64,000 bases of DNA from Pseudonocardia sp. T1-2H (lineage in GTDB: Bacteria; Actinomycetota; Actinomycetes; Mycobacteriales; Pseudonocardiaceae), in NCBI RefSeq assembly GCF_038039215.1, contig NZ_JBBPCL010000001.1, positions 4,774,001 to 4,838,000 on the forward strand, in the 5' to 3' direction. Each line of letters begins with the position of its first letter. The first letter of the stretch is position 1. This document shows positions 32,314-41,350 of the stretch, in pieces. Under the pieces are notes generated by a model. The model saw nothing but the letters and a program-made list of their open reading frames with translations, had not been told where the DNA came from and searched no databases. A program made the position numbers and the translations under genes.

Positions 32314-33779
32314 TCAACCCTTGAACCACCCCGACGGTTCCGGCGCGGTGTTCTGCCAGATGTGCTTGAGCTCCTGGTACTCGGCCAGCCCGGTGGGGCC
32401 GCTGCCCGGCCGTTGCCGGAACGCTTCATCCCGCCCCATTCGGCGCCCGGGACGTACGGGTGGAAGTCGTTGATCCAGACCGTCCCGTGCCGCAGCCCGT
32501 TCGCGACCCGGTGCGCCCGACCGATGTCGTTCGTCCAGACCGCGCCCGCCAGCCCGTACTCGGTGCCGTTGCCGAGTGCCAACGCCTCCTCCTCGGTGCG
32601 GAACCGCTCGACGGTCAGGATGGGCCCGAAGGTCTCCTCCCGGACTACCCGCATGTCCGTCCGGCAGTCCGCGAGGACCGTGGGCCGGTAGAAGTACCCG
32701 TTCTGCAGCTCGGGCTCCTCCGGGCGGCGCCCGCCGGCAACCAGGCGGGCCCCCTCGTCGAGCGCCGACTTCACGAAGTCCTCGATCTTCGCGAGCTGGG
32801 CCTCGGACACCAGCGGGCCCGACTCGGTCCCGGGGTCCAGGCCGTTGCCCAGCCGGATCAGCTCGGCGCGGCGGCCGATCTCCTCGACGAGCCGGTCGTG
32901 CAGCGGGTCCTCGACGATCAGCCGGGCACCGGCGGAGCAGACCTGCCCGGCGTGCAGGAACACCGCGAGCAGCGCGTAGTCCACGACGGTCTCGAAGTCC
33001 GTGTCCGCGAAGACGATGTTGGCGTTCTTGCCGCCGAGCTCCACGGCGAGCTTCTTCACCGTCTCCGCGCTCGCCCGGATGATCGACCGGCCGGTGTTCA
33101 GGCCGCCCGTGAAGGACACCATGTCGACGTCCGGGTGCTCGGTGAGCGGGGCGCCGACGCTGCGGCCGTCGCCGAGCAGCAGGTTCACCACGCCGGGCGG
33201 GAGCTCCAGCTCGGCCATCAGCTCCACGAGCTTGATCGTGGTGAGCGGGGTGACCTCGCTGGGTTTGATCACGATCGTGTTCCCGGCGGCCAGCGCGGGC
33301 GCGACCTTCCAGGACAGCTGCAGCAGCGGGTAGTTCCAGGGGGTGATCAGGACGCAGACGCCGACGGGCTCGTGCACGACCTTGGACACGATGTTCGCCT
33401 GCCCGGTGTCGACCAGCCGGCCGGCATCCTTGCCGGCGAGGTCCGCGTAGTACCGGAAGGCGTTCGCGACGTCGTCGACGTCGATCCGGCTCTCCACCAG
33501 TGTCTTGCCGGTGTCCAGTGTCTCCGTGTGCGCGATCTCCTCCTTGTCCCGCATCAGGAGCTCCGCGATCCTCCGCAGGATCGCGCCGCGTTCGGCGGCG
33601 GAGGTGGCGCGCCACGGGCCCGAGTCGAAGGCCGCCCGGGCGGCGGCCACGGCACGGTCCACGTCGTCCGGCCCGGCCTGGTCCACCTCCTGCACCACGC
33701 TCGCGTCGAAGGGGTTGATGACAGGCGCGCGTCCAGCGGACCCCGCGGTCCAGGAACCGTCGATGTAGAGGCTCGGCAC
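32314..33779 (-). pseudogene. Aldehyde dehydrogenase, betaine-aldehyde-dehydrogenase-like, frameshifted
   Basis: NAD(P)-dependent ALDH, about 488 aa if repaired. Seen: LYIDGSW start, ITPWNYPLLQLSWKVAPALAAGNT, KPSEVTPLTT, the catalytic Glu region AVELGGKNANIVFAD, the catalytic Cys in LHAGQVCSAGARL, and EETFGPILTV. The last 35 residues (GPTGLAEYQELKHIWQNT, then SGWFKG) are in another frame; adding one C to the CCC run at 32405-32407 joins them. GTG start with GGAGGAG. It likely converts betaine aldehyde to glycine betaine next to the GMC dehydrogenase. Confidence 0.88.
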
Positions 33780-33829
33780 GGCGTGAGGCTCCTCCGGGCC
33801 GGCAGGTCAGGTCAAGCGGAGGAGTCGCC

Positions 33830-33835
33830 TATAGT
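33830..33835 (+). promoter_or_regulatory. -10 box of a leaderless promoter for the IclR gene
   Basis: TATAGT followed by 6 nt and the ATG at 33842, so transcription would begin at or next to the start codon. The 62-bp gap is shared with the divergent aldehyde dehydrogenase gene. Confidence 0.6.
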
Positions 33836-33841
33836 TCCGCC

Positions 33842-34630
33842 ATGAGCAACACGGAGCGGCCCCGTGACTCAGGGGTGCAGTCCGTGGACCGCGCGATCTC
33901 GGTGCTCGAGATCCTGGCGCGGCACGGCGAGGCGGGCGTGAGCGAGGTCGCGCTGGAACTGGACGTGCACAAGTCCACGGCGTTCCGGCTGCTCGCAGCC
34001 CTGGAGACGCGAGGACTGGTCGAGCAGACCGTGGACCGGGGCAAGTACACCCTCGGCTTCGGGCTGATCCCGCTCGCGGGGGCGGTGTCCGGCCGGCTCG
34101 ACGTGACCCGGCTCGGCCGCGAGCTGTGCGAACGGCTCGCGGTGGAGTTCGCCGAGACGGTCAACCTCGCCGTCCTGCAGGAGCAGTACGCGGTGAACGT
34201 GCACCAGGCGCGCGGGCCGTCCACCGTCCTGACCTACAACTGGATCGGCCGGATCACGCCGCTGCACTGCACGTCGAGCGGGAAGGCGCTGATCGCCTGG
34301 CTGGACCCGGCGGAGCTGGGGCACCTGCTCAAGGACGGGATCGCGGCGCCGGCCCGGTTCACCGAGCACACCCGGATCAGCCGCGAGGACATCGAGGCGG
34401 ACCTCGGCCGGGTCCGCGAGCGGGGGTACGCGCTCGTCGAGGAGGAGTACGAGGTCGGGCTCAACGCCGTCGGCGCCCCGATCCGGGACCAGACCGGCGC
34501 GGTGACCGCGGCGCTCTCGGTGTCCGGCCCCGCCTACCGGCTGCCGGCCGAGCGCCTGACGGACATGGCGCCGGCGGTCGTCGACGCGGCGCACGAGATC
34601 TCCCGGCGGCTGGGCTGGTTCCCGGGCTGA
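33842..34630 (+). CDS. IclR family transcriptional regulator, 262 aa
   Basis: N-terminal winged HTH (SVDRAISVLEILARHGEAGVSEVALELDVHKSTAFRLLAALETRGLVEQ), then an IclR effector domain (TVNLAVLQEQYAVNVHQ, ITPLHCTSSGKALIAWL, ERGYALVEEEYEVGLNAVGAPI). Full family length. It is divergent from the aldehyde dehydrogenase and lies between the two blocks of the choline/betaine cluster, so it is the likely pathway regulator. A TATAGT box 6 nt before the ATG implies a leaderless mRNA. Confidence 0.92.
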   Translation: MSNTERPRDSGVQSVDRAISVLEILARHGEAGVSEVALELDVHKSTAFRLLAALETRGLVEQTVDRGKYTLGFGLIPLAGAVSGRLDVTRLGRELCERLAVEFAETVNLAVLQEQYAVNVHQARGPSTVLTYNWIGRITPLHCTSSGKALIAWLDPAELGHLLKDGIAAPARFTEHTRISREDIEADLGRVRERGYALVEEEYEVGLNAVGAPIRDQTGAVTAALSVSGPAYRLPAERLTDMAPAVVDAAHEISRRLGWFPG

Positions 34631-34646
34631 GCCGCCGGTCGCGGCC

Positions 34647-35547
34647 TCATCGGGCCATCGCCAGCGCGTGCCGGACGGTGTCGACGACCCGTTCGGGCAC
34701 CCACAGGTCGTGCCGGGTGACCCGGACGATCCGCCAACCGTCGTCGACCAGGGAGACCAGGCGTCCGGCGTCGCGCAGCACCCGGTCCGCCCGGCCGAGG
34801 TCCGAGTACTCGATCCCGATCCGCCGCTCCGGGTAGGCGAGGTCGAGCCGGATCGCGCCACCGCCGGCCGGGTCCGGGACGGCCGGGCGCACCTGCGGCG
34901 CCGGCAGCCCGGCGAGCACCAGCAGCAGCCGCAGCCGGCTCTGCATCGGCGAACCGGACCGCGGGTCCGCGAGCGCGACCACCCGGGGCAGCCGGGACCG
35001 CCCGCGCGCCCGCGGATACCGCTCGGAGAAGCTCCAGGACCTGCGCCGGGTCGAACGGCCCGACCCTCGCCAGGGCGTCCATCGCCACGACCGCCTCGGT
35101 GACGTCCGTGATCCAGCGTCCGATGTCGTAGGCCGTGCGCAGGGCGGTGGTGACCAGCGCGTCCGCGACCTGCGTGACCTCCCGGGGCGCCATCGCGTCG
35201 GAGTGCACCACCAGCCCCGGGTGCGCCCGGATCCCGCCGCGCCCGTCCGCGCGGCCGGTCAGGGTGATCTCGGCGGGGGCGCCGCGCGGGGTGCAGTCCG
35301 CGCCGAGCAGGGTCGCCGCCGAGTAGCCACACACGACCCCTCGGCCCTCGACGAGCGCGGCTGCGGCCAGGGCCGCCAGCTCCGGACCGAACTCGTCCGC
35401 CGCGCGGACGTAGACGTCCGGATGGACCCGCCGGAACCGCGGGGCCCGCAGGTCCCGCTGGGCGAGGAGACCCGCCCGCACCGCCGCCGACCCGCGGAAC
35501 GCCACGGGCCACCCGAACACACCCCGGCGGGGCTCGGTACTCGCCAC
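34647..35547 (-). pseudogene. DUF559-type / AbiEi-like protein, frameshifted
   Basis: Actinobacterial protein of the kind with an N-terminal AbiEi-like winged region (AQRDLRAPRFRRVHPDVYV, GVVCGYSAATLLGADC) and a C-terminal endonuclease-like DUF559/VSR-fold domain (DLAYPERRIGIEYSDLGRADRVLRDAGRL, DGWRIVRVTRHDLW). The two halves are in different frames; one extra base near 35021-35036 explains it, giving EFSERYPRARGRSRLPRVVALADPRS across the joint. The GTG start is at 35547. Such genes are common, often decayed, and of uncertain role; some authors group them with type IV toxin-antitoxin systems. Confidence 0.75.
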
Positions 35548-35627
35548 GCAGTGATGATCACCCGCCGACGGTGCTCACCGTGGGCGTTCGAGCGAATCCG
35601 TGGTGTGAGAATTCCGATCCGGCGAGC

Positions 35628-36785
35628 TCAGGCGAGCCGGTCCTGGACCCACCGGTGGAACTCGGCGATGTGGTGCTCGCTCGGCACGAGCGACCCGCCG
35701 GCGGCGTAGACCCGGCTGGACATGCCCGGCTGGGTGCGCTCGCAGGCGTCGAAGTCCTGGACGTTGACCCGGTGGAACAGCTCCACGGAGCGGTCGATGT
35801 CCGCGCCGGAGGCGATGACCTCCGGCAGGAACAGCCAGTCGACCTCGACGAGCGTGCGGTCCGTCGCGAGCGGCGTCATCCGGTGCACGATCACGTGGTC
35901 CGGCACGAGGTTCACGAACACCTGGGGCCGGATCGTGATCGCGTAGTAGCGGCGGTCCTGGCCCTCCTCGATCCCCGGGATGCGCGGATGCCCGGCGGAC
36001 CCGTCGACGGTGAACCCGGCGACGTACTCGCCGAACTCCGCGCCGTGGCCCACGTAGTACTGGGCGGCGTAGCCGTCCGCGAACTCCGGCAGGACCTCGG
36101 TGAGCTCGGGGTGGATCGTCGCGCAGTGGTAGCACTCCATGAAGTTCTCGACGATCAGCTTCCAGTTCGCCGCGACGTCGTAGGAGATCCGGCGGCCGAG
36201 GGCGAGGTCCTCGATCCCGTAGTGCTCGATCGACTCGACGTCCCCGAGCCGGGTGACCACCGAGCCGATCACCTCCGTCTCGAACGACGGCGGCTCGGGC
36301 GCGAGGCAGACCCAGACGTAGCCGATCCACTCCCGCACGGCGACGGGCGCGAGGCCGTTGGCGACCCGGTCGACGTCCGGCATCGACGTCAGGTTGGGGG
36401 CGGCGACGAGTTTGCCGGACAGGTCGTAGGTCCAGGCGTGGTACGGGCACTGCAGGCTGCGCCGCACCTGCCCCTCGGGCTCCGTGCAGAGCCGCGCACC
36501 GCGGTGCCGGCACACGTTGTAGAAGGCGCGGACGGCCTGGTCCCGGCCCCTGACCAGGACGATCGACTCACGGCCCACGGTCACCGTCCGGTAGGCGCCG
36601 GGAGCGGCGAGGTCGCCGACGTGCGCCACGCAGGTCCAGCTCCGTTCGAGGATGCGGTCCTGCTCCGCGGCGAAGATCTCCGGGTCGGTGTACCAGCGGC
36701 CGCCCAACGTCGGGACGAGGCTCGAGGTGAGGGGTGGGCCGGTGGCGGGGCTGCCGGGCGCGGGGGCCGGGTCGAGCGTGGTCAT
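35628..36785 (-). CDS. Rieske aromatic-ring-hydroxylating-type oxygenase alpha subunit, GbcA-like, 385 aa
   Basis: Two-domain Rieske oxygenase. The [2Fe-2S] site is C92-x-H94 (CRHRG) and C113-x2-H116 (CPYHAW). The mononuclear iron site lies in NWKLIVENFMECYHCATIHPEL with H220 and H225. Length and the placing beside a dimethylglycine-dehydrogenase-like gene match glycine betaine monooxygenase, which demethylates betaine to dimethylglycine and formaldehyde. No GbcB-type reductase gene is adjacent; electrons may come via the 119-aa Rieske ferredoxin encoded at the head of the operon. ATG start at 36785. Other quaternary-amine substrates (stachydrine, carnitine-like) are possible. Confidence 0.85.
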   Translation of the reverse strand: MTTLDPAPAPGSPATGPPLTSSLVPTLGGRWYTDPEIFAAEQDRILERSWTCVAHVGDLAAPGAYRTVTVGRESIVLVRGRDQAVRAFYNVCRHRGARLCTEPEGQVRRSLQCPYHAWTYDLSGKLVAAPNLTSMPDVDRVANGLAPVAVREWIGYVWVCLAPEPPSFETEVIGSVVTRLGDVESIEHYGIEDLALGRRISYDVAANWKLIVENFMECYHCATIHPELTEVLPEFADGYAAQYYVGHGAEFGEYVAGFTVDGSAGHPRIPGIEEGQDRRYYAITIRPQVFVNLVPDHVIVHRMTPLATDRTLVEVDWLFLPEVIASGADIDRSVELFHRVNVQDFDACERTQPGMSSRVYAAGGSLVPSEHHIAEFHRWVQDRLA

Positions 36786-36800
36786 GGCGTCTCCGCAGGC

Positions 36801-36830
36801 GCTGGGTGGTTCGAGTGCTGGGTGGTTCGA
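36801..36830. repeat. Two 14-bp direct repeats before the GbcA-like gene
   Basis: GCTGGGTGGTTCGA occurs at 36801-36814 and 36817-36830 (period 16 bp), within 45 bp upstream of the oxygenase start. It may be a regulator site. Confidence 0.45.
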
Positions 36831-36856
36831 TGTTTCCGCAGGTCGGATGCCCTTGC

Positions 36857-36892
36857 GCGCGGGAAACCTCGTTCTAGCGAGGTTTCCCGCGC
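36857..36892 (-). terminator. Perfect 15-bp hairpin between the dehydrogenase and oxygenase genes
   Basis: Arms 36857-36871 and 36878-36892 with a 6-nt loop, starting 7 bp after the dehydrogenase stop. It should reduce read-through into the oxygenase gene, which may have its own promoter at the direct repeats. Confidence 0.7.
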
Positions 36893-36898
36893 ACAGGG

Positions 36899-39316
36899 TC
36901 AGGTGCGCAGGCGTTTGCCCTCGGGATCGAAGAGCGGCTCGGCGGCGGTGACGCCGGGGAGCCTCTCGCCGAAGTACTCGATCTGCACGGCCGTGCCGGG
37001 TTCGGCCAGGGCGGGCGGGAGCCAGGCGTAGGCGATGCTCGCGTCGATCGAGTAGCCGTAGGCCGCGCTGGTCACGTACCCGACGGGCACGTCCCCGGAG
37101 TACACCGGCTCGGCGCCCATGACGACGTGCTGCGGGTCGTCGAGCAGGACCGGCACGAGCTTCCTCCGCGGCGGCGCGCCGACCGAGGCCGATCCGACGT
37201 ACGTGCCCGGCTTCACCGCGAACTCGATCCCGGCCTCGGACGGGGTGTCCTCGCTCGACATGTCCAGGCCGGACGCGCGGTAGCCCTTCTCCAGCCGCAG
37301 GCTCGTGAGGGCGCTGCGGCCGGCGGCGACGATCCCGTGCTCCTGCCCCGCCGCCCAGAGCGCATCCCAGAGGGCGAGCCCCAGATCCGCGGTCGTGTAC
37401 AGCTCCCAGCCCAGCTCGCCCACGTACGAGACGCGCAGGGCGGTCACCGGGACCGCGCCGACGGTGATCCGCCGGGAGCGGAAGTACCCGAACCGCAGGT
37501 CGTTGTCGGTCAGAGCGGCGAGGACGTCCCGGGCCCGCGGGCCCCAGAGGCCCAGGCAGCAGGTGCCCGCCGTGACGTCGGCGACGTGCACGTCCGCCGG
37601 GGCGAGCCGGCGCAACCGGTCGACGTCGACCTCGCCGTTGGCGCCGACCTGGAACCGGTCCTCGGCGAGCCGGGTCACGGTCAGGTCGGAGAGCACTCCC
37701 CCGGCCGCGGTCAGCATCAGTGTGTAGACGACGGCACCGACCGACTTGTCGACGTCGCCCGAGGTCAGACCCTGCAGGAAGGCGCACGCCCCGGGCCCGG
37801 ACACCTCGACGCGGGTCAGCGGCGTCATGTCGTAGAGGGCCACCCGCTCGCGGGTCGCCAGCGCCTCGGCCCCCGCGATCGGGGACCACCAGCGCGACGC
37901 CCACTCCCCACGGCCGGGAATGCGCCCGACCTCGGGCAGCGCGGCGTTGGCCTCGAACCACAGCGGCCGCTCCCAGCCCGCGGCCTCGCCGAACACGGCG
38001 CCGAGCTCCACCTGGCGCGCGTGGAACGGGCTGACGCGCAGCGGGCGCGGCGAGGCGGGCGGGTCCAGCGGGTGCAGGATGTCGTAGACCTCGACGAAGT
38101 TCCGCGCGCTCCGCTCGGCCACGTAGGCCGGGCTGCGCTGGGCCTCGGTGAAGCGGTTGAGGTCGCACCCGTGGACGTCGAACTCGGGGTGGCCGTCGAC
38201 CAGCCACTGCGCCATCGCCCGGGCGACGCCGCAGGAGTGCGTCACCCACACCGCCTCGGCCACCCAGTAGCCGCGCAGGCCGGGGTGCTCGCCGAGCAGC
38301 GGCATGCCGTCGGCGGTGAAGGAGAAGACGCCGTTGAAGCCGTCCGCGATCTCCGTGCCGTTCAGCGCCGGGAGCAGGGCCCGCGCGTCGTCCCAGGACG
38401 GGGCGAAGTCCTCCGGGGTGAAGTCCAGCGACGACGGCATGGACGTGTGCGCCGGCAGGTCCGCGGGATCCACCGGCATGGGCCGGTGCGCGTAGGAGCC
38501 GATGCCGATCCGGTCGCCGTGCTCGCGGAAGTAGAGGTCCCGGTCCTGGTGGCGCAGGATCGGGGCGCTCGCCTCCCGCACCGGGTCGGTGCGCCCGGCC
38601 AGGTCCGGGAGCGGCGTCGTGGTCACGTACTGGTGGGCCATCGGCAGCAGCGGTGTCGGCAGCCCGACCAGGGCACCGGTCAACGGGCCCCAGAAGCCGG
38701 AGCACTGCACGACGACGTCCGCTCCGAACTCGTCGGTCTCGGTGCGGACCCCGGTGACCCGGCCCTGCGCGCGTAGGACCTCGACCACGCGCTGCCCGCC
38801 GAGGAAGCGCGCGCCGCGGGAGATCGCCCGCCGCGCCTGGGCCTCGACGGCGCGGGGCGCCTTGGCCAGCCCGTCCGACGGGATGTGCAGCCCGCCGAGG
38901 ATCTTCTCCTCGCCGAGCAGCGGGTGGAGGGCGGCCGCGTCGGACGCCGCCAGCACGGTGGACTCGACCCCGACCGAGGTCAGGAAGCCGTGCCTGCGGT
39001 GCAGCTCGTCGAGCCGCTCGGGGGTGGTGGCCACCTCGAGCCCGCCGACGGGGTTGAAGCACCACTTGCCGTCGACGTCGAGGCCGGAGAGCTTCTCCAC
39101 CGTGTAGGAGGCGAACCGCGCCATCGTCCGCGACGGGTTCGCCTGGAACACCAGGCCCGGCGCGTGCGACGACGAGCCGCCCGGCAGGAAGAGGGCGCCG
39201 CGGTCCAGGACCGTGACGTCCGTCCAGCCGCGCTCGGTGAGCTCGTCGGCCACTGCGGCCCCGACGACCCCGGAGCCGATGACGACGACCCTCGGGATCC
39301 GCACAACCGGGGTCAT
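36899..39316 (-). CDS. FAD-dependent oxidoreductase with aminomethyltransferase domains (dimethylglycine/sarcosine dehydrogenase-like), 805 aa
   Basis: N-terminal DAO-type FAD domain (RVVVIGSGVVGAAVADELTERGW, SSHAPGLVFQANPSRTMARFA carrying the covalent-FAD His region, GIGSYAHRPMPV). A linker FAO_M-like domain follows at about 370-430, then GcvT-type folate-binding domains (YDMTPLTRVEVSGPGACAFLQGLTSGDVDK, LRVSYVGELGWELY, LRLEKGYRASGLDMSSEDTP, GYVTSAAYGYSIDASIAYAW). This is the architecture of dimethylglycine and sarcosine dehydrogenases, which pass the methyl group to tetrahydrofolate. It overlaps the Rieske ferredoxin gene by 4 bp. In context it demethylates dimethylglycine after the GbcA-like step. 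Confidence 0.9.
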   Translation of the reverse strand: MTPVVRIPRVVVIGSGVVGAAVADELTERGWTDVTVLDRGALFLPGGSSSHAPGLVFQANPSRTMARFASYTVEKLSGLDVDGKWCFNPVGGLEVATTPERLDELHRRHGFLTSVGVESTVLAASDAAALHPLLGEEKILGGLHIPSDGLAKAPRAVEAQARRAISRGARFLGGQRVVEVLRAQGRVTGVRTETDEFGADVVVQCSGFWGPLTGALVGLPTPLLPMAHQYVTTTPLPDLAGRTDPVREASAPILRHQDRDLYFREHGDRIGIGSYAHRPMPVDPADLPAHTSMPSSLDFTPEDFAPSWDDARALLPALNGTEIADGFNGVFSFTADGMPLLGEHPGLRGYWVAEAVWVTHSCGVARAMAQWLVDGHPEFDVHGCDLNRFTEAQRSPAYVAERSARNFVEVYDILHPLDPPASPRPLRVSPFHARQVELGAVFGEAAGWERPLWFEANAALPEVGRIPGRGEWASRWWSPIAGAEALATRERVALYDMTPLTRVEVSGPGACAFLQGLTSGDVDKSVGAVVYTLMLTAAGGVLSDLTVTRLAEDRFQVGANGEVDVDRLRRLAPADVHVADVTAGTCCLGLWGPRARDVLAALTDNDLRFGYFRSRRITVGAVPVTALRVSYVGELGWELYTTADLGLALWDALWAAGQEHGIVAAGRSALTSLRLEKGYRASGLDMSSEDTPSEAGIEFAVKPGTYVGSASVGAPPRRKLVPVLLDDPQHVVMGAEPVYSGDVPVGYVTSAAYGYSIDASIAYAWLPPALAEPGTAVQIEYFGERLPGVTAAEPLFDPEGKRLRT

Positions 39317-39672
39317 GATGCGACGGTCCGGCGCGCTCCGGGCGGCAGGTACGGGACGGCCTCGGAGACCTGCACGTGCACGGCGCCGTCCTCGATCATC
39401 ACCCGGTGGGTGCGGATCGGGAACTTCGCGAGCATGCCGTCGGCCTCGCCGGTGCGGAGATCGAAGATCGCCGCGTGCAGCGGGCACTCGACCGCGCAGT
39501 CCTCGACGAAGCCGTCGGCCAGCGAGGCGTCCTGGTGGGTGCAGGTGTCGTCGACCGCGTAGAGCTCACCGTCCTCGGTGTGGAACAGCGCCACGGGTGG
39601 GCTGCCGGGGACGTCGGTGAGCCGCAGGGAACCGCCTCGCGGGAGGTCGGCGAGCTGGCAGGCGTAGATCAT
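39313..39672 (-). CDS. Rieske [2Fe-2S] ferredoxin, 119 aa
   Basis: Single Rieske domain: C44-x-H46 (CTHQD) and C63-x2-H66 (CPLHAA), with the GELYAVDDTCTHQ pattern of ferredoxin components of dioxygenases and of the NirD-like small subunit. Likely electron carrier for the GbcA-like oxygenase or the adjacent flavoenzyme. It is the first gene of the leftward unit and overlaps the dehydrogenase start (ATGA). AGGA ribosome site before ATG 39672. Confidence 0.9.
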   Translation of the reverse strand: MIYACQLADLPRGGSLRLTDVPGSPPVALFHTEDGELYAVDDTCTHQDASLADGFVEDCAVECPLHAAIFDLRTGEADGMLAKFPIRTHRVMIEDGAVHVQVSEAVPYLPPGARRTVAS

Positions 39673-39962
39673 GTCGCGTCCTAGGTGCGGGCCGGGCGAA
39701 GCGCAGTGCAGTCGCCCAAGGAGAAGCACAGGGCGAAACACTGAGCACGACACGCAACAAGGTGAGGCTCCACCGCCACCCCTGTCAAGAGCCCTGAGCC
39801 GAGCGGAAACGCTGTGCCCGAATTCGTCCCGGATAGGAAAACTGCTGGTAACACCACGAGACCGGACGGGCGACCAGCGAGGAGCCCGGTTGCCGTGGAG
39901 CGGCGGCTCAGTACCCCAGGGGCGGGCCTGCTTCAAGCCGTGACCCTGATCACCGCAGCCCG
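39673..39962. other. Divergent intergenic region upstream of the ferredoxin operon
   Basis: About 290 bp with no convincing gene. It should hold the promoter of the leftward ferredoxin-dehydrogenase unit. I see no certain operator. Confidence 0.5.
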
Positions 39963-39968
39963 TAGGGT
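39963..39968 (+). promoter_or_regulatory. -10 box of a likely leaderless promoter for the lipase gene
   Basis: TAGGGT followed by 6 nt and ATG 39975. No ribosome site is present. Confidence 0.5.
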
Positions 39969-39974
39969 CGCGGC

Positions 39975-40844
39975 ATGGCTCGCTCAGCGTTGATGCTCGG
40001 GGCGTCGGACGGCGCCCGCCTCGTCGGACAGCGGTGGTCGTGCGAGAGCGGGTCGCCACGCGCGGCCGTCGTCCTCGCCCACGGCATGGGCGAGCACTCG
40101 CTGCGCTACGACCGGCTCGGGGTCGCACTGGCGGCCGCGGGCTACGACGTGCTCGCCGTCGACCACCGGGGGCACGGGCGCACCGCGGGAATCGCCGGCA
40201 GCGCACTCGGCGACCTCGGCCCGCGTGGCTGGGACGGGCTGGTGGCGGACTACGCGCTCACCGTCCGCAGCACGCTCGGCGAGGTGGGCGTCCCGGTGGT
40301 CGCGCTGGGACACAGCATGGGGTCCTGGGCGGTGCAGCAGTACCTGCTGGAGCACTCGGACCAGGTGTCGGCCGCGGTCCTCTCCGGGACCGGGGCGCTG
40401 GACCTGCTCGCGACGATCGTCGATCCCGACGCGGAGGTGGACCTCTCCGCCTTCAACGCCCCGTTCGAGCCGGCGCGCACGGAGTACGACTGGCTCAGCC
40501 GGGACCCCGAGGAGGTCGACCAGTACGTCGCCGAACCGCTGTGCGGGTTCGGCCTGGACGGCCCGAGCGCCGCCGGGCTGTGGGCCAACGCGCAGCGGCT
40601 GGCCGATCCCGCGGCACTGGCCGCGATCCGGGACGGGTTCCCGCTCTACGTGCTGGCCGGGACCGCGGACCCGGTCAACGCGGCCCTGAAGTGGCTGGAC
40701 CCGCTGGTGGAGCGGTACCGGGCCGCCGGAGTCGACGTCACGACGTCGATCTACCCGGACGGCCGGCACGAGATGTTCAACGAGACCAACCGGGACGAGG
40801 TCGTCGCGGACCTCATCCGCTGGCTGGACGGACTGACCCTGTAG
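39975..40844 (+). CDS. Alpha/beta hydrolase, monoacylglycerol-lipase/lysophospholipase-like, 289 aa
   Basis: Serine hydrolase of the Hydrolase_4 type. Seen: VVLAHGMGEHSLRYDRLGVALAAAGYDVLAVDHRGHGRT (oxyanion HG and the DHRGHG motif), nucleophile elbow GHSMGS, a lid region, the acid residue segment YVLAGTADPVN, and catalytic His in DGRHEMFNE. Length fits the family. Probably hydrolyses monoacylglycerols or lysophospholipids in the cytoplasm; no signal peptide. A TAGGGT box 6 nt upstream suggests a leaderless mRNA. Confidence 0.9.
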   Translation: MARSALMLGASDGARLVGQRWSCESGSPRAAVVLAHGMGEHSLRYDRLGVALAAAGYDVLAVDHRGHGRTAGIAGSALGDLGPRGWDGLVADYALTVRSTLGEVGVPVVALGHSMGSWAVQQYLLEHSDQVSAAVLSGTGALDLLATIVDPDAEVDLSAFNAPFEPARTEYDWLSRDPEEVDQYVAEPLCGFGLDGPSAAGLWANAQRLADPAALAAIRDGFPLYVLAGTADPVNAALKWLDPLVERYRAAGVDVTTSIYPDGRHEMFNETNRDEVVADLIRWLDGLTL

Positions 40845-40862
40845 CCGTCGGCACTGCAGCTC

Positions 40863-40961
40863 TCAGCGACGGCGGCGGCCGCGGTTCCAGCCGCCGAGGA
40901 TCCCGATGGCCTCGACCATCCCGGTGGTGAACCTGCCGACGGCGCGTCCGAATCCCTTCAC
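40863..40961 (-). CDS. Very small basic protein, 32 aa
   Basis: A GTG start with a near-perfect AAGGAGG site 5 nt upstream opens a 32-residue frame containing VGRFTTGMVEAIGILGGWN and ending in a run of Arg. Basic, with one hydrophobic helix, it could be a membrane-active or nucleic-acid-binding peptide. Converges with the lipase gene. No family recognised. The ribosome site is the main evidence. Confidence 0.55.
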   Translation of the reverse strand: MKGFGRAVGRFTTGMVEAIGILGGWNRGRRRR

Positions 40962-41350
40962 GGGGTCCTCCTTGTACTCGTACGTGTGCTGGGGCACCCG
41001 ACAAGGTCTCAAACGGGTGACGGCCGCGCACGGACGGGACCGGCCACGGCGTGTCACCCCGCGTGACCGACGGTCGTCGCAGGTCACCCGCCCTCCGCGC
41101 GGCCGCCCCACCTCGACTCCGGAGGGTGTCCGCGCAGGTCACGTTCCGCGGCGCGATCGTCGAGCGTGCCCGAACGGGCGACGACCGGCACCTGGTCGGG
41201 GCCCGCGCCCCGACCGGTCCCGTCCCGGAGAAGATCACCGGGAGCACCGGCACCCTCGCGCGGGCGTCGCGATCGCCACCCCGGGGTGGGCGGTTCGTCG
41301 GGTTCGTGTGGTTTGCTCGTCCGTCCGAGACGAACCGGTGGAAGGCGCGA
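40962..41350. other. Gene-free stretch between the 32-aa gene and the HTH gene
   Basis: About 390 bp with no frame of convincing composition. It should hold the two divergent promoters. Confidence 0.4.

Noticed and set aside
36899..39065. One continuous 1145-codon minus-strand frame spanning dehydrogenase and oxygenase
   Set aside because: The frame is open by chance across the gap; the oxygenase has its own ATG at 36785 and the dehydrogenase uses another frame ending at 36899.
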